In this document: in pieces, positions 1 to 10,339 of the stretch
How positions within the stretch are numbered: the stretch's first letter is position 1
Layout: the number at the start of each line of letters is the position of its first letter
Origin: Proteromonas lacertae
Lineage: Eukaryota; Sar; Bigyra; Opalinata; Proteromonadidae
Assembly (NCBI GenBank): GCA_002245135.1
Contig: NGBS01000353.1
Coordinates: 1-22,732, forward strand
Reading direction: 5' to 3'
DNA length: 22,732 bases
The notes under the pieces: generated by a model
Seen by the model: only the letters and a program-made list of their open reading frames with translations
Database searches by the model: none
What the model was told of the DNA's origin: nothing
Made by a program: the position numbers and the translations under genes

Positions 1-1
1 G

Positions 2-1016
2 CCTTATGTTTGTAAGAAATATAAATCAAATTTAATTATGCTGAACAATCTTTATAATGCAAAAGACTTGTTAAGGATCGAAAAAGTGTTGGTTGAATAT
101 GGTTCTTTTATTGTAACATTAGGTGATTATGATAGTCATATTCCACCGACTTGTATGCCACATATAATGCATTTTGGAACAAGTATGCTTCAGAGAATAC
201 ATCCATTAATTGATTATAATATAATGAAAACGAATAATTTCGCTATTTTTGGTTTTGAAGATTCTGCTATGTATAATACAGTCTATGAAGATATGAAATA
301 TCATCAGTTGCTTTATCCTTTCTTATCATTAATTCATTATACTTTTAAAGATGATGAAGTTTTATCACTTGTTCCAACAATATTCAATGCATTACCAAAT
401 GATTCAATTATCATTTCCATATTCCACATCAAACTACAATAAGTTATAAAGCTATATGAAATTCATCATTAAGTAATTTATACTTATATGATATTGATTG
501 TTGTGAATTATTATATTTTCTCAACAAAACCTTATTTTGTTGTTAGAAATGTAATGCCAATCCCAAATGATATCATATTAAGTCAAGATGATTTATTACC
601 TACTGTTTATAAGTATTTAATAATCCTGACTATTATTTAACATGTAATGATACAATGACTAACATGATAGTAGCTGTTTATATCTTTACTCAACAGCATT
701 GTCACATGGTACAATAAATGATTATACATTAGGTAGAACAATCTTAAATATTACAAATGAAAATAGTGTTGGTAAATTTGGTTATATTTTGTCAAATACT
801 TTCTTGAAGAAGGTTTTATATCAAAGTGTATGATTATAGAGATACTGAGATTGTTTATGAATGTTCTCATTTAGTAACACCCTATTATCCATATGTAATT
901 GAATCATTACCTATGTATCATTGTAATATAAAGAATAATCAATATTACAATATCAGTGATTATACTATGTTATTGTATTAGATGATTTTAGTGATGAAAT
1001 ATCCAGAACAAATGGA
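2..1016 (+). CDS. Upstream periplasmic-binding-protein module of the giant receptor, partial and frame-interrupted
   Basis: Coding sequence runs in from the left edge (open from base 2) and stays open to 442. It reads like the middle of a urea/amide-type binding protein (Peripla_BP_5-like): a PPTCMPHIMHFGTS stretch in the place of the family's Cys..N..YTGA.PNQ segment, followed by a beta strand FAIFGFEDS and a PNDSIIIS strand. From about 440 to 980 the same kind of protein continues, but split over several frames, for example NDYTLGRTILNI around 715-760 and SHLVTPYYPYVIESLP around 865-915. The last piece, VLDDFSDEISRTNG (975-1016), is in frame with the giant ORF that follows. I infer one gene with about five frame changes here, either assembly indels or decay. 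Introns of the local type (GTATAT..ATAG) do not explain these changes. Confidence 0.6.
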
Positions 1017-4000
1017 GTGTTGAATATACAACAGTTATATTCCAATTTTGTACCTGATAATGCGAATGGATTTCTAACAGTATCTAAAAGTGTATATTTT
1101 AATATATATATATATATTGAAATAGAGCCATTAGTGTATGATTCAAGAGGTGATATGGATATATTTTTTTATGTATTAGATGAGATTAGTAGTAAAAACA
1201 AACCAATTAATGTAATTGTTTCATTGCCTCAAGATGTGATTGAGAAATATGAAACTAAGTTGCAATCATATAAGTATATTTATTATTGGAATTTGAAATA
1301 TCCAATTCCACTCTATTGTAATGAGAAATTTGTATTTGCTGGTATATCGTTTAGGCAAAGGTTTGAAATACCCATAATGAATTTCATTTTTGCAGGTTAT
1401 AAACAATTTTTAATATTTTATGATGAAAGTTCGAGATATATAAAGAATGAAGCTGAGAAATTGTTAGATATATTCCATACTGATTACGATTCAATATATT
1501 TCTGTGAAGGATGCACAGTGTCTCGATTATTCTTAATTTATCCATTGATAAGATTAAATACTGTGATTATAAACATTATAGAAACAAAATTGTTTTATAC
1601 AAGTCTTGATTTATATTCACAATTGTTGAAACTGTATGGATTAGAATTAGAAAAGAATAATATAGCTGAAATCCTTCCAATGGTAATATCATCTTCATCA
1701 ATGATTCCTGTAAATTCATCAATACCATTTTATAAAGTGTATATTAATCAAATTAACCCAATGTCAATTGATTTATACAAATATTTTACTTCATATTATA
1801 TATACAACTATATAATGTATTATGCTTCTCATATTGCAATCTCATCTGTTTCAAATAATTGTGTTTATAAAGAGAAAATTGAAGATTATGCTAAATGTAT
1901 CATGAGTATTGATGTCACAACCAATAGTAAATTGAAATACACTGTTACATCAACATTACATTTATCATATAACATTTACTTCTATCTATTCAACTCAGAT
2001 AAATCTATTGTTCAAATACCAACCCAAAATGTTTTTAGAAATACAATTTTTAGTTATGAACATTTAGAACAAGAATCATGTAGATATAACCATGTACACA
2101 TGCGAATATATAGGATAGGAATAATATATGGTGAAGAATGTTATGATAGTGTTACATCAAACAACGTGTTTATATATACGATGCTATTAACACTAGATTA
2201 TGGAAATACAATTACTAAAGATTTGATATTTATTCCAAGCATATTCCATATTAATACAGAAACTTCTAATTATTATTTACAGTTGAATCAGGTTATAGAA
2301 CACAATATAGTTTATGTGTTTGAATCAGGATTAGATCTAGAAAATCCAATGTTTGAAGAATGGGTTAAAGTTAATAATGTTATATTATTTCATGATTACA
2401 CCCAAGTATCAGCTCAGTGTAAGAAGAGAGTGATTTATATGGGTAGTACTTATCACTTTATGTTACAAGATGTAGTTCCGTATCTTGCAATTCATGTAAA
2501 TAGTGTAATGTATATGATTCAAGAAAATGGAAAGAAATATAAAGATATAAATGAAATGGTACAGACTTATTATACACAAAATGGAGGTAATGTTATTGGT
2601 AATTTAGTTTTTAATCAATACACAATTATCAATGTGGAGAAGATATCAATGTTACTATCTGCTTATGGTATTATTGGAGTTGTAGGAAGTCAAAATACAG
2701 TTGAAAAGATATTAGATAAATTGAATTCATATATGAATACATATGATACTGATGATTATCATATAGTAGTATTCACTCCAATTGACAAGAGAATACTAAA
2801 GAACTATCAAATAACAACATATTCAATTGATTTCTTAATACCTGATGATATTATGAAAACTTTATCATCGTTATATCCAATAGATTTTGATTTTGAAGTA
2901 AGTGATTCAAAAACCTGTTTTGTGTCTTATAATTGTATAATGTTACTTTTTTCTCTTGTTAATGAGTTAGAAGAAAGGAATAAAGAATGGAATAATACAA
3001 AAGAAGCTTTAAGATTAATCGAATCACAAGAAGTAGATCCAAACTTATCAACCAATAAGTTATATTTTACATATGATGCAATGACATTACAGAATAACCA
3101 TTATATGTTATACAAAACAATGATGTATAAATATGATTCAGAAGCAAAAGAAATACAAATTTATAATACATTTTTATTCAATCCATTAAGAAATCCATTT
3201 GGTGTATATTCTCATTCGGTCTGTACATACGATGAGAATGGAAATGTAATAGGTGATTTGAATTTTCATGTTGCATTCTTTCATACATTATCAGGTGAAT
3301 ATGCAAATGTAGGAATAAAACTACTAATTGGTGAGTTGAATTATTTAAGAGAAGTTCATTATATTCTAGGCAAGAAGTATAGAGTTATACCAATTGTAGT
3401 TGATACAAATAGCAATATGGATTATTTTGATGAGGTTATAGAAAGATATAATATAACACATATTGTTGGATGTGAAAGATTAAATGTTCGTCAGTATTTA
3501 AGTAAAGAAAAGTATTTGAGTAAAAGAATATGGCATAGTCATGTAATAATCGGTGGAGAATGTAAAGAAAATTTCTATTATACAGGTGGTGATTTTAGTT
3601 TGTATAAATCAATCCAAGCTATAACAAATTCAAAATTAAATGAAAAACATATATTTATATCTCAAATGGATGGTAATAATTTGAATACTTTGATAAGAAC
3701 AACTGGTTTAGATCAAGTAGATTACATGATAATAACAATACCATTAGATAGAGAATGTGAACCATTTTTATTACCTCATACAAGTAATTATGTTTATGGA
3801 ACAGTGTTTCATTTGATTATAAGTGGACCAACTTTATTAAGCACAATTAATTATTTACACAAACTTGATTTATATGATAGTTTTACATTAATAGTCTATA
3901 ATTACAATCCAAATGTACCAAGTCTAACAAATTTGTGGGAAAAGATATATTTTATTGGCACTTTGTATAGGCAAGGATCAGAAGAAACGAATCGAATGTT

Positions 4001-7000
4001 AAATGGATTAGATAAGTATTTTGGATTATCACTGGATTCTATTTACACTGAATACCCTTCAGGTTATAATTGTATGAACTTTATGGATAGAGCAATAGAA
4101 TTAGCTGATAGTGTTGATGTGAATGAAATTAATAAGAAAATCTATTCAATAGTAATACATGCACCAGATGGAATATTAACAATTCGAAAGAATAATTATG
4201 GTACTAGATTCTTCAGAATATACCAATATGAAGATGGTTCATTAAGAACAATATTGGATGATCCAATTCCCAATGAACCAAAACCATGGTATTTGTTTGA
4301 TGATAATAACAGTGGAATAGAGTATCAATGTGATCATCAACATCATTTAGGTGAGAAAATTGTTATAGAAAAAAGACAATATGTGTTAGCAATAATTGAT
4401 CCTTCATTAGATACAGCTCCATCTGAAATACAATTAGTAAATACAATTCGTGGTTTATTTGAAACTAGATATGATTCTTATTATAAAATATTTGATACAA
4501 TTGATGTAATGGTAAAAACAATAGATGGTTGTCTATTGCCAGATATGAATATTATTTTAAACGATGATATATTGTTTATAATATCTCACATAAAACCTTA
4601 TTGTTCTATCGATTATATTCCATATTTAGAAAAAGCAGATAAAATTATGATTACATCATATGTTTATTATAATATTCTATGTAATAAACATTTGATATTT
4701 ACATCACAAAATATAAGAATTGCTTCAAAGTACTTTATATGGTATTTATTTCAAGAAGATGCATTAGATATGTTTTTTACAATAGTATATAATAATGATT
4801 TAGATTCTGAATCAATACAATATTACATAAACACATTTGATGAATTTCATTTCAAGTACAGTATTAATAGAATAGATGAGAATCATACATTATCAAACGT
4901 AATTGAGATTATTTCTAAAGATTGCAGTAAGTATTTATATTGTAAAGTATTATATGTATTACCATTTACTGAATTAACAGTATTTATTAATGCAATATCA
5001 ACTAATACATCACATGAACATCTGAATAGTACTTTTTCATTTGGAGCAAACAAAAAAGAAGGAACAAAATATGAAATATTCTGTCCAATGATTGAATATA
5101 AACTATTGAAAGATTTAACATCATATTATACATTACCAAGTGATGTTGTTCTTTACTCGGTCCGTTCTAGAACAGATGAAGAATCTTGTGCATTACAATC
5201 AGAAATGTATGTGTCGACAACCAATTGTGAAGATAATCTTGTGTATGATTCAACATTAGAATTGTTTTATATGACAAATGTTTGGCTAAATGCTTCTATT
5301 TTTACTAATCAGTATAAGGATTCATCATTATTATTGGATTATTTTTATCAGAACAGAATAATTACACCAATTCATACACTTTCTTATACATCTTATATAT
5401 ATGCGATTAATTCAACAGCATATTCAGTCATATTGAAAGTAATAGATTATTATTCTCATTTTTATATGTATGATGAATTATACAAGTGTCATATGTCTGC
5501 ATCTAGTGATAGTGTTTCTGAAATTGTTGATAAGAATAATATAGTTGATATAGGTTATTTCTATTCATTGTTTTATTCATCCTCCATATTTTATAACACC
5601 TATTTAATAGCATTTTATACTGCTGTTGAATATTTCAATGAATATGATAATATTGATAATTATTATATAAATGTTCATTATTTTGATTTAGCTCAAGATG
5701 ATGTAGCTTTGAAAAATGAACTAAAAAGTACAAGAATTGAAGTATTCTTCGGTGGAACATTTCCAGAAGAAAAGCAACGAATATCTGATCTGTTATTTGA
5801 ATATGATAAGAATGCTGTTTTATTTTATACTGGTTGGAGTTCTAGATTGGATTGTATATGTAATACAATATCATTTAATCCATTACCTGAACAGTTTGTT
5901 AATATAATATTTACTCATTGGGGAATGAGATTATATCATACAGTTATATTGTATAATTCAGATAGAGTTGTTTCTTCAATTGTTCCATTGATTTCAAAGT
6001 TTATAACTGAAACAAATCATTCAATTACTTTATATGATACAAAACTTGGTGGTATTTATAATGTTTATGCCAATGTTATTCTTCAATCTAAACTGCCTGC
6101 GTTTATATTAAATTTATTGGATATTCCAACAGAATTATTCTTAAGTATTGCATATTACAATAATGTGAAACAATATATTCCTTCACAATCTAAATTATAT
6201 TCATTTTTTGTAACTGAAACAATGATAGAAGAGTTTAGCCCATCTTTTTTTGATGATACTTTTATAGTCTCTTCATCAGATCAAGAATTTTCTATTAATA
6301 GTGTTTTATATGAGCAATTACATAATGTAATATATGAACCTGTTTTAAAGTATTATAATGTTCCACCATTATTGGAAAATACGTTGAACGCTTTAACATT
6401 TTGGAGATCAACAGTTGCGCGAAAACATCGATTCAATTATGATAGTTATCTGAATGAGAATTTCTTCCCAAATGAACAATTTCTTGAAGGAACATTAAAT
6501 GGTTATACATTATCAGCCGATGGATATTTTAGTCGTCCAATTTATATTGCTCATTTCTTTGCTAATGGAACAGTAATAAAACAGGGAGTTGAGTATTCTA
6601 TAGATCCTCAATATTCACCATTTTCAATGTCAATTCCAACAAATTCGTGTGATTGTTCTGTTTCAAATCCAATAGTTCCAATACCACCTGAAAAGTTATT
6701 CATATTGGTATATCCAATTATTCCATATTATGAAATTGAGACATATAGTAGCAATATGTATATGACTTTATTTGCTGCTTGTGATTATTTCAGAAGTATA
6801 TTTGGTTCAATAACAAATTATCGATGGGTGTTTTATATTTCAATAATAGATAAAAATCGTAATATTGGTGTTAAAGAATTTGAGAGAGTAATTAGTCAAC
6901 CAAATTGTGTAGGTGTTTTAGGTGGCAGTCCTTTCTTTGAAGTTAATAGTTTAAGTGCAATAATAAAGAATTATGATACTTATTATTTCCCAATATTTCA

Positions 7001-8801
7001 AACAAGATGTGATCAATGTGATAAGTATTATATCTCTATAGCTCCAACACCAAATCAATTGATGAATACTGTAGAGTATTTAATAACTAAAACAAATGAA
7101 CATCATGTGATATTATTAATATATAGAAATGATACTGTAATGAAATATGCATTTGATAAACAGTTTAAAGATATAGAAACTATTAATACATATGTAGAAT
7201 ATTATGATGAAAATTTCAGTTTTGCTGATATGTATAAAAGATATTCACATAATAACTTTTCATACATTGTATCAGTATTAGGTGGTAATTATGCAATGAA
7301 TGAATTGACAGTAGAATATTCTAAGTTATCATCAGATGAAAATGAAAAATATAGATATATATTCATTAGTTATTTTGAGTATGATACACCACCAGAATTT
7401 AATACAATCTTTACAAATCATTTTATAATCAAATCTTATTATCATTCAATCTATTCAAAAACATCTGTAATATTTCAAAATTACTTATTGTATGTAAGTA
7501 GTAACAATGAAGTTATAACTGAAAGTATGGAATATAGTTATTCAATTCTAACACTTTTACAAACAGTGTTCAATAGTAAAAGATCATTTAATTGTTGGGA
7601 TGATATTGAACCAGAATTGTATCGATTATTATATAATGAATTTAACATTACTACATTATCATCAACATTAACTTCTCCTTACGGAATTAATTATTTTACT
7701 AGAGAATTACAGGTGTTACAATTATCTACAGATACTATTAATTATGGTTTAAAATTATATTATAACTCAATATTCAAAACACCTCCAGTTCCGTATTATG
7801 GTTTTCCAAATGAAAAGAAATTAGATTGTTATGTTGGTCCAACAAGAGTAATGAATAAATCAAATAATTCAATCGAAATTATTAATCCAATTCTATTGTT
7901 TTTTGAAACATTTATTTCTGTTTTGTCTTTATTGTCAATATATTACATCCCAATCTTCGAAAGATTATCGAAAGAAGGTAAAGTGTATGTAGTTTTATTG
8001 TATATTATAATCACATTAAACTGTTTCAGCTTCTTTACTCGTCCTTATCATGATTTAGAAGATAATTCTGATTGCTATAGAGTGAAAATATATTGGATTT
8101 ATATGTTAGAGTTCTTTTGTAGTTTTGAAATAGCAAAATTGCTCCATTTGTTTTTATATCGAAATTGTACAATATTAACTACAAGTATTCCAACCAAAAT
8201 CATTGTTCCATTAATATTAGTATTTCCATTAGCTGAAATAATACTTTGGGGTTTTGATTCATCAAGTATTGATTCTATTCATATGCAAGTATCAGAGAAA
8301 TGGTCAGATGATTTACGATTTATTACTGTTCAAATACATTGCGATGGTGGTGATGTGTTTTATGTATTAAGATTGGTGATATTACTTTCAATATTGTTAT
8401 TCTCTTTACTAATATTTTGGAGAGCAAGATATTATGTATTGCCAAATAAAAGTCTGATATATTTACATTTGATCAATTGTTTGACATTACTGATATATCT
8501 GATATTCAATGGATTTATTGTGATGTATTTGTATAAAGAACAGTTTGAAGTGATAAATCAAATACTAGCAGTTGATGAACCAGTGTTTTTGTTTGTTTAT
8601 ATATTTGTCAATACATTACTTCGTTATTACTTTTCTAAACATGATGATTTAGTTGATGAAAATAATCGAAAGACTAAATTGGCTGGATCTACTTCATTAA
8701 TGTCAACTATTCAGAATAAATCAATTCAAAGTTTAAAAATGAGCCAAATCTCTATAATATCAAAAAATGAAGAAAATGATGTTACTTCATCATCTTCTTA
8801 A
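1017..8801 (+). CDS. Giant class C GPCR-like receptor with about six tandem Venus-flytrap modules
   Basis: A single uninterrupted frame of 2594 codons ends at TAA. The first codon here is GTG and the frame continues upstream, so this is not the true start. Module starts fall at about residues 1, 364 (YRIGIIYG), 749 (FHVAFFHTLSG), 1119 (RQYVLAIID), 1510 (VDIGYFYS) and 1892 (KLFILVYP), a regular spacing of about 380. Family signatures of UrtA/AmiC-like proteins recur: CKENFYYTGGD in module 3, and CDQCDKYYISIAPTPNQ in module 6 matching the C..N..YTGA.PNQ segment. Seven hydrophobic helices follow at about 2290-2312, 2323-2341, 2357-2380, 2396-2415, 2448-2467, 2482-2505 and 2522-2541. A Cys before TM3 (about 2352) and a Cys in loop 2 (about 2442) fit the class C disulfide. 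The tail is short and Ser-rich. Predicted plasma-membrane sensor; ligand unknown. Class C receptors normally carry one flytrap, so this count is odd. Confidence 0.85.
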   Translation: MLNIQQLYSNFVPDNANGFLTVSKSVYFNIYIYIEIEPLVYDSRGDMDIFFYVLDEISSKNKPINVIVSLPQDVIEKYETKLQSYKYIYYWNLKYPIPLYCNEKFVFAGISFRQRFEIPIMNFIFAGYKQFLIFYDESSRYIKNEAEKLLDIFHTDYDSIYFCEGCTVSRLFLIYPLIRLNTVIINIIETKLFYTSLDLYSQLLKLYGLELEKNNIAEILPMVISSSSMIPVNSSIPFYKVYINQINPMSIDLYKYFTSYYIYNYIMYYASHIAISSVSNNCVYKEKIEDYAKCIMSIDVTTNSKLKYTVTSTLHLSYNIYFYLFNSDKSIVQIPTQNVFRNTIFSYEHLEQESCRYNHVHMRIYRIGIIYGEECYDSVTSNNVFIYTMLLTLDYGNTITKDLIFIPSIFHINTETSNYYLQLNQVIEHNIVYVFESGLDLENPMFEEWVKVNNVILFHDYTQVSAQCKKRVIYMGSTYHFMLQDVVPYLAIHVNSVMYMIQENGKKYKDINEMVQTYYTQNGGNVIGNLVFNQYTIINVEKISMLLSAYGIIGVVGSQNTVEKILDKLNSYMNTYDTDDYHIVVFTPIDKRILKNYQITTYSIDFLIPDDIMKTLSSLYPIDFDFEVSDSKTCFVSYNCIMLLFSLVNELEERNKEWNNTKEALRLIESQEVDPNLSTNKLYFTYDAMTLQNNHYMLYKTMMYKYDSEAKEIQIYNTFLFNPLRNPFGVYSHSVCTYDENGNVIGDLNFHVAFFHTLSGEYANVGIKLLIGELNYLREVHYILGKKYRVIPIVVDTNSNMDYFDEVIERYNITHIVGCERLNVRQYLSKEKYLSKRIWHSHVIIGGECKENFYYTGGDFSLYKSIQAITNSKLNEKHIFISQMDGNNLNTLIRTTGLDQVDYMIITIPLDRECEPFLLPHTSNYVYGTVFHLIISGPTLLSTINYLHKLDLYDSFTLIVYNYNPNVPSLTNLWEKIYFIGTLYRQGSEETNRMLNGLDKYFGLSLDSIYTEYPSGYNCMNFMDRAIELADSVDVNEINKKIYSIVIHAPDGILTIRKNNYGTRFFRIYQYEDGSLRTILDDPIPNEPKPWYLFDDNNSGIEYQCDHQHHLGEKIVIEKRQYVLAIIDPSLDTAPSEIQLVNTIRGLFETRYDSYYKIFDTIDVMVKTIDGCLLPDMNIILNDDILFIISHIKPYCSIDYIPYLEKADKIMITSYVYYNILCNKHLIFTSQNIRIASKYFIWYLFQEDALDMFFTIVYNNDLDSESIQYYINTFDEFHFKYSINRIDENHTLSNVIEIISKDCSKYLYCKVLYVLPFTELTVFINAISTNTSHEHLNSTFSFGANKKEGTKYEIFCPMIEYKLLKDLTSYYTLPSDVVLYSVRSRTDEESCALQSEMYVSTTNCEDNLVYDSTLELFYMTNVWLNASIFTNQYKDSSLLLDYFYQNRIITPIHTLSYTSYIYAINSTAYSVILKVIDYYSHFYMYDELYKCHMSASSDSVSEIVDKNNIVDIGYFYSLFYSSSIFYNTYLIAFYTAVEYFNEYDNIDNYYINVHYFDLAQDDVALKNELKSTRIEVFFGGTFPEEKQRISDLLFEYDKNAVLFYTGWSSRLDCICNTISFNPLPEQFVNIIFTHWGMRLYHTVILYNSDRVVSSIVPLISKFITETNHSITLYDTKLGGIYNVYANVILQSKLPAFILNLLDIPTELFLSIAYYNNVKQYIPSQSKLYSFFVTETMIEEFSPSFFDDTFIVSSSDQEFSINSVLYEQLHNVIYEPVLKYYNVPPLLENTLNALTFWRSTVARKHRFNYDSYLNENFFPNEQFLEGTLNGYTLSADGYFSRPIYIAHFFANGTVIKQGVEYSIDPQYSPFSMSIPTNSCDCSVSNPIVPIPPEKLFILVYPIIPYYEIETYSSNMYMTLFAACDYFRSIFGSITNYRWVFYISIIDKNRNIGVKEFERVISQPNCVGVLGGSPFFEVNSLSAIIKNYDTYYFPIFQTRCDQCDKYYISIAPTPNQLMNTVEYLITKTNEHHVILLIYRNDTVMKYAFDKQFKDIETINTYVEYYDENFSFADMYKRYSHNNFSYIVSVLGGNYAMNELTVEYSKLSSDENEKYRYIFISYFEYDTPPEFNTIFTNHFIIKSYYHSIYSKTSVIFQNYLLYVSSNNEVITESMEYSYSILTLLQTVFNSKRSFNCWDDIEPELYRLLYNEFNITTLSSTLTSPYGINYFTRELQVLQLSTDTINYGLKLYYNSIFKTPPVPYYGFPNEKKLDCYVGPTRVMNKSNNSIEIINPILLFFETFISVLSLLSIYYIPIFERLSKEGKVYVVLLYIIITLNCFSFFTRPYHDLEDNSDCYRVKIYWIYMLEFFCSFEIAKLLHLFLYRNCTILTTSIPTKIIVPLILVFPLAEIILWGFDSSSIDSIHMQVSEKWSDDLRFITVQIHCDGGDVFYVLRLVILLSILLFSLLIFWRARYYVLPNKSLIYLHLINCLTLLIYLIFNGFIVMYLYKEQFEVINQILAVDEPVFLFVYIFVNTLLRYYFSKHDDLVDENNRKTKLAGSTSLMSTIQNKSIQSLKMSQISIISKNEENDVTSSSS
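1090..1125 (+). other. Possible 36-nt intron retained in frame
   Basis: The stretch runs GTGTATATTT to GAAATAG, with a central (TA)n, and looks like the local introns. Being 36 nt, its removal would keep the frame (AAA A|AG CCA). A start at the more typical GTATAT (1092) would give 34 nt and break the frame. It could equally be ordinary coding sequence for a Tyr/Ile-rich strand. Confidence 0.3.
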
Positions 8802-8997
8802 ATAATTTACATTTTTTATATTGTTGTGTAATGTTTTTTTCTTCTTTTTCTTATAAAAGAAATATTAAATTAAATGGAATATATTAATTATTTACAAAAC
8901 TTTGCAGGAGATATTTCACCTTTCAATCTCATAATATTAAGAGAAAAATACATAAAAAGTACCTATTCGCATTATACATAATTAAGAAATATATATA

Positions 8998-10339
8998 TCA
9001 TACATATGGAATAAAATATATTACTAAAAATACAAAACATATGATATAATAAATTTCCATTGAATCTTTACAACTCTCTTTAAAAACATCCTTTGATCTG
9101 CATTTCATATTACCACACTATTAAATAAAATGACAATAATGATATTAGATACATCACTATATGATGAATAACAACAATAATCAAATGATCTATCAATATT
9201 TCCTACAAATCCATTACTTATAAACATCACACAAAAAGAAAAAAATTCAAACATTATCCATATCCATATTATTGTATGACCATAACAACTATCTTCTAAT
9301 TCGAATAATAGATGGTATGTAAAATAAATAATGACATTATAAACTTCAATAATAACAGATATAATAATAAGCATTACAACATATTTCTGGGGTATAAAAT
9401 CATATTCAATTTTCTGTCTTTTGTTCAATAATATACTACCAACAAAAATTGGAATAACGGAACATATATTTAATAAAATATAAACTACTATTTCCATATA
9501 TTCCAATTTCTTTAATCTTCTTAGTGATTTATTATTTATAGGCAAAAAACATTTAGAGTAATAAATCCACTCATGTTTTACTTTATCTTCTCTTTTTAAC
9601 AATGTAATAGTTGCTACCACAGATGCAAAAAGTAGAAGAATTTTCAAAAAAAAATAAATAGCACAAGTAACAATATGATAATTCCCTTTCTCATTGAAAT
9701 AATCATCATATTCTTTCAGTGGATTTTTGCAGCCTATTATTCTATTGAAATCTTCACACTATATATTTATAAATATATATATGCTTCTGGTGTAATAGTT
9801 GCATTACTTTTACAACATAAATCTACTATTTTTTCTATTTCTTCAATCTCATAACTGTTTGCTGATGCAGCTGCTAATGGAATTATTTCAATAAGCGCTA
9901 TAGCTATCCTATTACACGTAGAAAAGAAAAATACGAGATTGCTAATACAATAGGATTAAACGGTGAAAATAATAATATCATGAGTGTTGCAATAATGTCT
10001 AAACACATAATCAATATATATTCCAATTTCAACCTAGAATAATCAGTCGAATAACGGTATATTATATCACTTTTCAACTCAATGTATAGAAAAAGCAAAA
10101 TAAGCGATGAAATCTAGATATAATTCCTAAAATTTATACAAACATTAGAAAAATATAAAAAACTGACAAAATGATCTAGCTCTGTACTTTTTAATATTAT
10201 TAACTATTGATAATATCACCGATATTGCAGAACTCATAAAAATATGAAAATGAAAATATAAATCCGTTTCATAGCTTGACAAATCAAGCCTTTCTAATTT
10301 TTTATTTGCTTTTTTTTCATTAATGAAGTTTTTATACAT
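8998..10339 (-). CDS. Tandem (double) tetraspanin-like eight-helix membrane protein
   Basis: Five exons on the minus strand: 10339-10205, 10113-9935, 9908-9785, 9758-9153, 9117-8998; 387 residues, stop TGA. Helices lie at about 33-57, 72-90, 97-121, 174-200, 233-257, 272-296, 308-330 and 368-387. Between helices 3 and 4 sits a loop with CCK (136-138), Cys147 and Cys156. Between helices 7 and 8 a second loop has CCY (341-343), Cys349, Cys354 and SC (363-364). Four helices with a CC...C...C loop before the last helix is the tetraspanin plan; here it occurs twice. The usual CCG glycine is absent in both. Introns are in phase and joining them keeps each helix continuous. The start could instead be the Met at 10237-10235, just before helix 1, since the listed start overlaps the neighbouring gene's. 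Predicted membrane organiser; family call from topology and cysteines only. Confidence 0.65.
9759..9784 (-). other. 26-nt GC-AG intron
   Basis: On the minus strand the intron reads GCATATATATATTTATAAAT then ATATAG. It is phase 0 and joins ..TITPE to CEDFNRIIGC, completing the first cysteine loop of the tetraspanin-like gene. No GT donor is available nearby, and the unspliced frame meets a stop. Confidence 0.6.

Noticed and set aside
9105-9650. Resemblance of the minus-strand helices to TM1-TM3 of the class C receptor (LEDSCY near a helix rich in Trp and Phe)
   Set aside because: The full spliced protein has eight helices and two cysteine loops, which fits a tetraspanin-like plan better; the likeness is short and partly compositional.
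9105-10339. Three separate minus-strand fragments read as a decayed membrane-protein gene
   Set aside because: Four short introns join the fragments in phase into one protein with a repeated cysteine-loop plan, so it looks intact.
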